64,000 nt of DNA, taken from assembly GCF_041296385.1 (NCBI RefSeq), contig NC_091014.1, positions 6,795,578 through 6,859,577 on the forward strand, read 5' to 3'. The position numbers and the translations under genes are program-made. A model generated the notes under the pieces. It was not told where the DNA came from and did no database searches. It was given only the letters and a program-made list of their open reading frames with translations. The first letter of the stretch is position 1. Each line of letters opens with the position of its first letter. Source of the DNA: Aphelocoma coerulescens (taxonomy: Eukaryota; Chordata; Aves; Passeriformes; Corvidae). Shown here piece after piece: positions 61,481-64,000 of the stretch.

Positions 61481-64000
61481 CTGGAAACAAATGCAAATGA
61501 CCACTGAGAGATGCTGACATACCACATTTTCAAGCCAAAGACTTTTAGAGTTACATTTGGGATACAGTAAATAAGAAAGGTTGCAGAAAAGTTAAGTTAA
61601 AAGCTTGGGTAGAGAGAAAAAAGGACAAAGTACATATATATGGTTCTGTGTTGCTCTTTCCATGGTCATTTTTCTTTATGATCCCTATTTTTATAATGGT
61701 TCACCTGTGGTAAAAAAGGTTTCAGAAAAGTATGTAAAATTTAACTCAAAATCTTAATGCTATTGTTCAGATAAATGGTTGATAAGATTACTAGCAGCTC
61801 TGTTTAAAACATTATTTAACTAGATTTTACAAAGTAGCTCAAATACTGATGTCTTTGCACAAACACAGCGAATCATCATAAGACTGGCAATCTACTTTTT
61901 ACATCAGCATGTAACTTTAGAGAGGTTTTGATGGTTTTGTATGAATTTCCAAAGGTTTAGACAACAGAATTTTCCTTATTCCATGCTCCACTGCTGCTGT
62001 TTACCCAAGCAGAATCAACTGCAAGAAACAGTATCTACCATAAAGTAATGTTTCAGGAAAAAGCAGATGAGTCAACACTAATTACTGTGCTTAATTGTCA
62101 GGACTGTCCTGCTTTTCCTCACTTAATACAATCTTTTCTCCATACTTCATTTTAGATATGTAAGCTAAGGTTTATTTTGTGGGGTTTAAAAATTTCTTTT
62201 ATCTAAAAATTTTGTACGAGAACTGAAATAGCAGTTCTAAGCTGTTGATTTTCACAGTTGAGGATGAGCTTAATTCCATTATTACATACTTTTTAATGTG
62301 CAACTGTGTATTTATAGCTATATAGGTATAATTCTGTAAGTTGCATTAAATTTTTATGTACATCATATGATCCTATCTATTCTAAATCACTCTATGGTGG
62401 TTCATCAGGAAACTGCACTTGTTTGAACTTTAGTATTTACTAGAGATTGGCTACACAGTAATTTACAACTTCAAACAGATAAAATTAACATGTAAGTACT
62501 GTTTCATCCCATGCCCTCCCACATGTTAGTATATCCATTCATGCAGTCCAGTAAACTAACCAAGAGTTTAAACCTCTTTTCATTATAGGTGAGGAAGCAG
62601 TATTTTTCATGCTGGTGGACTTTCCACTAAACTCGAATAATTTAAAATTTTTTCTGCAAGGCAGTGATTCAGTTCAACAGAAATGTCAATGTATTCAAAC
62701 AACTCCTTAACCCTGAGTTTCAGCTGCTAATTCAATGGGGAAAAGTAGCTGTGTGTAACATAGTAACCCAACAAATAATGTCATTTTCTTCCTGGATTTT
62801 AGTCATCTATCACCAGGAAGGTCTCCATCTGACACCAACTGTAAGGCGTTTCATTCTTAACCTTTTCCACAACACAAATGGTCTTTCCTTTGATTCCCTG
62901 AGACTGCTCCTTTCCAAATGGGAAATTTCTGTCAGTAGCAGTACTTTTTCCTACAGGCACCTAACAGATGCACAGCACTTAACAACTGAGTACATAAATT
63001 GTTTTATGTGGGGAAAAGCCACTTAGAGTGGAAAATTCCGAAACCTTCCCATGACATATATGTTAATTGTTACCTTTGAAAATTTTTCACCTTTTCTAGA
63101 TAGAACAGGAGAAAATACACCTTTGCTACCTTAAAGACATTTATGACACTATACTATAAACTGAAAAATTAAGTGGGCCAAAGTGAAACAGAACAGAGAA
63201 CATGGCAGAAAGGCTTGCAAATAACATTTAAAAACCCCTAAACCAACACAATTTGTATACTTTCCTGTTATAAAAAGTTGTACATTATACTGTAAATAAT
63301 AGTTTATAATCTAAATGTTTCTTCCCAGAAGAGACAATATACACTACGTGAAGTCTCAACATCACTGTAATTTATTGGGTTTTGAGCAGTCCTGAGCGTG
63401 TATTCTAACTGCAAGTGGATTGTATTAGTCTTAATCTCTAGTCTATTAAAAATCCTCAGCATTTCAAGAAACTTTTTCAGTCCTTTTTCAGTTAAGGCAG
63501 GAAAAAGAAATCATAACAACACATTGTCTATAGTAACAAAAACCTTCTTGCAATTCAGAAGAAAAAAGCAAGACCTGAGGTCTAAAGTGTTTTAAGCTCA
63601 TCAACTACTTTGGGTCTTCATTTTACTAGGCTAAAATGAAGAACTACACAGGTAAAGCATTACATTTGAAGATTAGGTTTCCATTTTTCCTCTGATAAAA
63701 ACAGACCATGAACAACATTAAAGTGTCCAGGTTAAAATATTAAAACCGTTTGGATTTTTCTTCTTGGTGAGTCACAAAATCTCTCTGCATATAACATATA
63801 CTGCAGAATCATTTCAAAAGAATATCTGGCGAACATTAAGGAAAAAGAAAGAAATAAGTAATTAATCAAAACCTAAGCATCATGAAAACTCCAATTTAGG
63901 AAAGCATTTCAGCATGACTGACATTTAAACATCAGATTATAGTGAGATACTGAAACTGTTCAGCTTCTCCTTCCCTTCACTATCTGCACTGCTCTGCCCT
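61481..64000 (-). other. UPF2: UPF2 upstream intron (continues beyond the window)
   Basis: AT-rich. I looked for the preceding UPF2 exon (which should end in a hydrophobic Leu-Leu-type stretch before EQMMRKK) and did not find it. No repeat or RNA gene was recognised, and the 120-codon + strand open frame at 62664-63026 has no known pattern. Confidence 0.65.

Noticed and set aside
62664..63026. 120-codon + strand open frame in the UPF2 upstream intron
   Set aside because: No domain or splice context, antisense to UPF2 and within the range expected by chance.
61481..64000. A further upstream UPF2 exon
   Set aside because: I searched the - strand for a stretch leading into the EQMMRKK exon and found none with suitable splice signals.
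1..64000. CRISPR arrays, operons, prokaryotic elements, tRNA or rRNA genes
   Set aside because: No spaced direct repeats, no cloverleaf or rRNA sequence recognised, and the gene structure is clearly that of a vertebrate nuclear genome.

Overview
The window looks like bird nuclear DNA. It is intron-rich and AT-leaning, with one CpG-dense promoter, and it carries many truncated CR1 LINE copies (most with the terminal sequence that reads 'cttccaacccaaaccattct' on the element strand) and avian-type solo LTRs. The two protein genes are convergent and match the vertebrate neighbours PROSER2 (+ strand) and UPF2 (- strand). The bird order cannot be told from what I can read.

Layout. 1-2.2 kb: non-coding upstream DNA. 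2.25-2.95 kb: two same-strand CR1 tails ending at a CpG-rich promoter (about 2.95-3.5 kb). 3.27-24.66 kb: PROSER2, with a non-coding first exon ending at 3271, a second exon holding the start codon (12465-12680), a third (22533-22785) and a large last coding exon (23675-24660). The joined reading frame is 457 codons plus stop. The likely 3' UTR runs to about 27.45 kb. 27.45-36.6 kb: intergenic DNA between the two 3' ends, with a solo LTR, four CR1 pieces and an unexplained 289-codon open frame. 36.6-61.48 kb: the 3' part of UPF2 on the - strand, ten internal coding exons plus a last exon that carries only ten coding bases. Together they encode the C-terminal 544 residues; if the protein is 1272 residues long like the human one, this is 729-1272. 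61.48-64 kb: an upstream UPF2 intron. The 5' two-thirds of the coding region lies beyond the window.

The two genes do not form a known pathway. UPF2 is the scaffold of nonsense-mediated mRNA decay, bridging UPF3 (third MIF4G domain) to UPF1 (C-terminal bipartite segment); both contact regions are encoded here. PROSER2 is a poorly characterised, low-complexity proline/serine-rich protein of the SARG-like family.

I found no clearly new biological system. The best leads are: two overlapping short uORFs in PROSER2 mRNA, the first created only by splicing exon 1 to exon 2; a 6.2-kb final UPF2 intron that separates the last two arginines and stop from the rest of the protein, with a stop codon built into the splice donor; a solo LTR ending about 50 bp from a UPF2 splice donor; and the long intergenic open frame.
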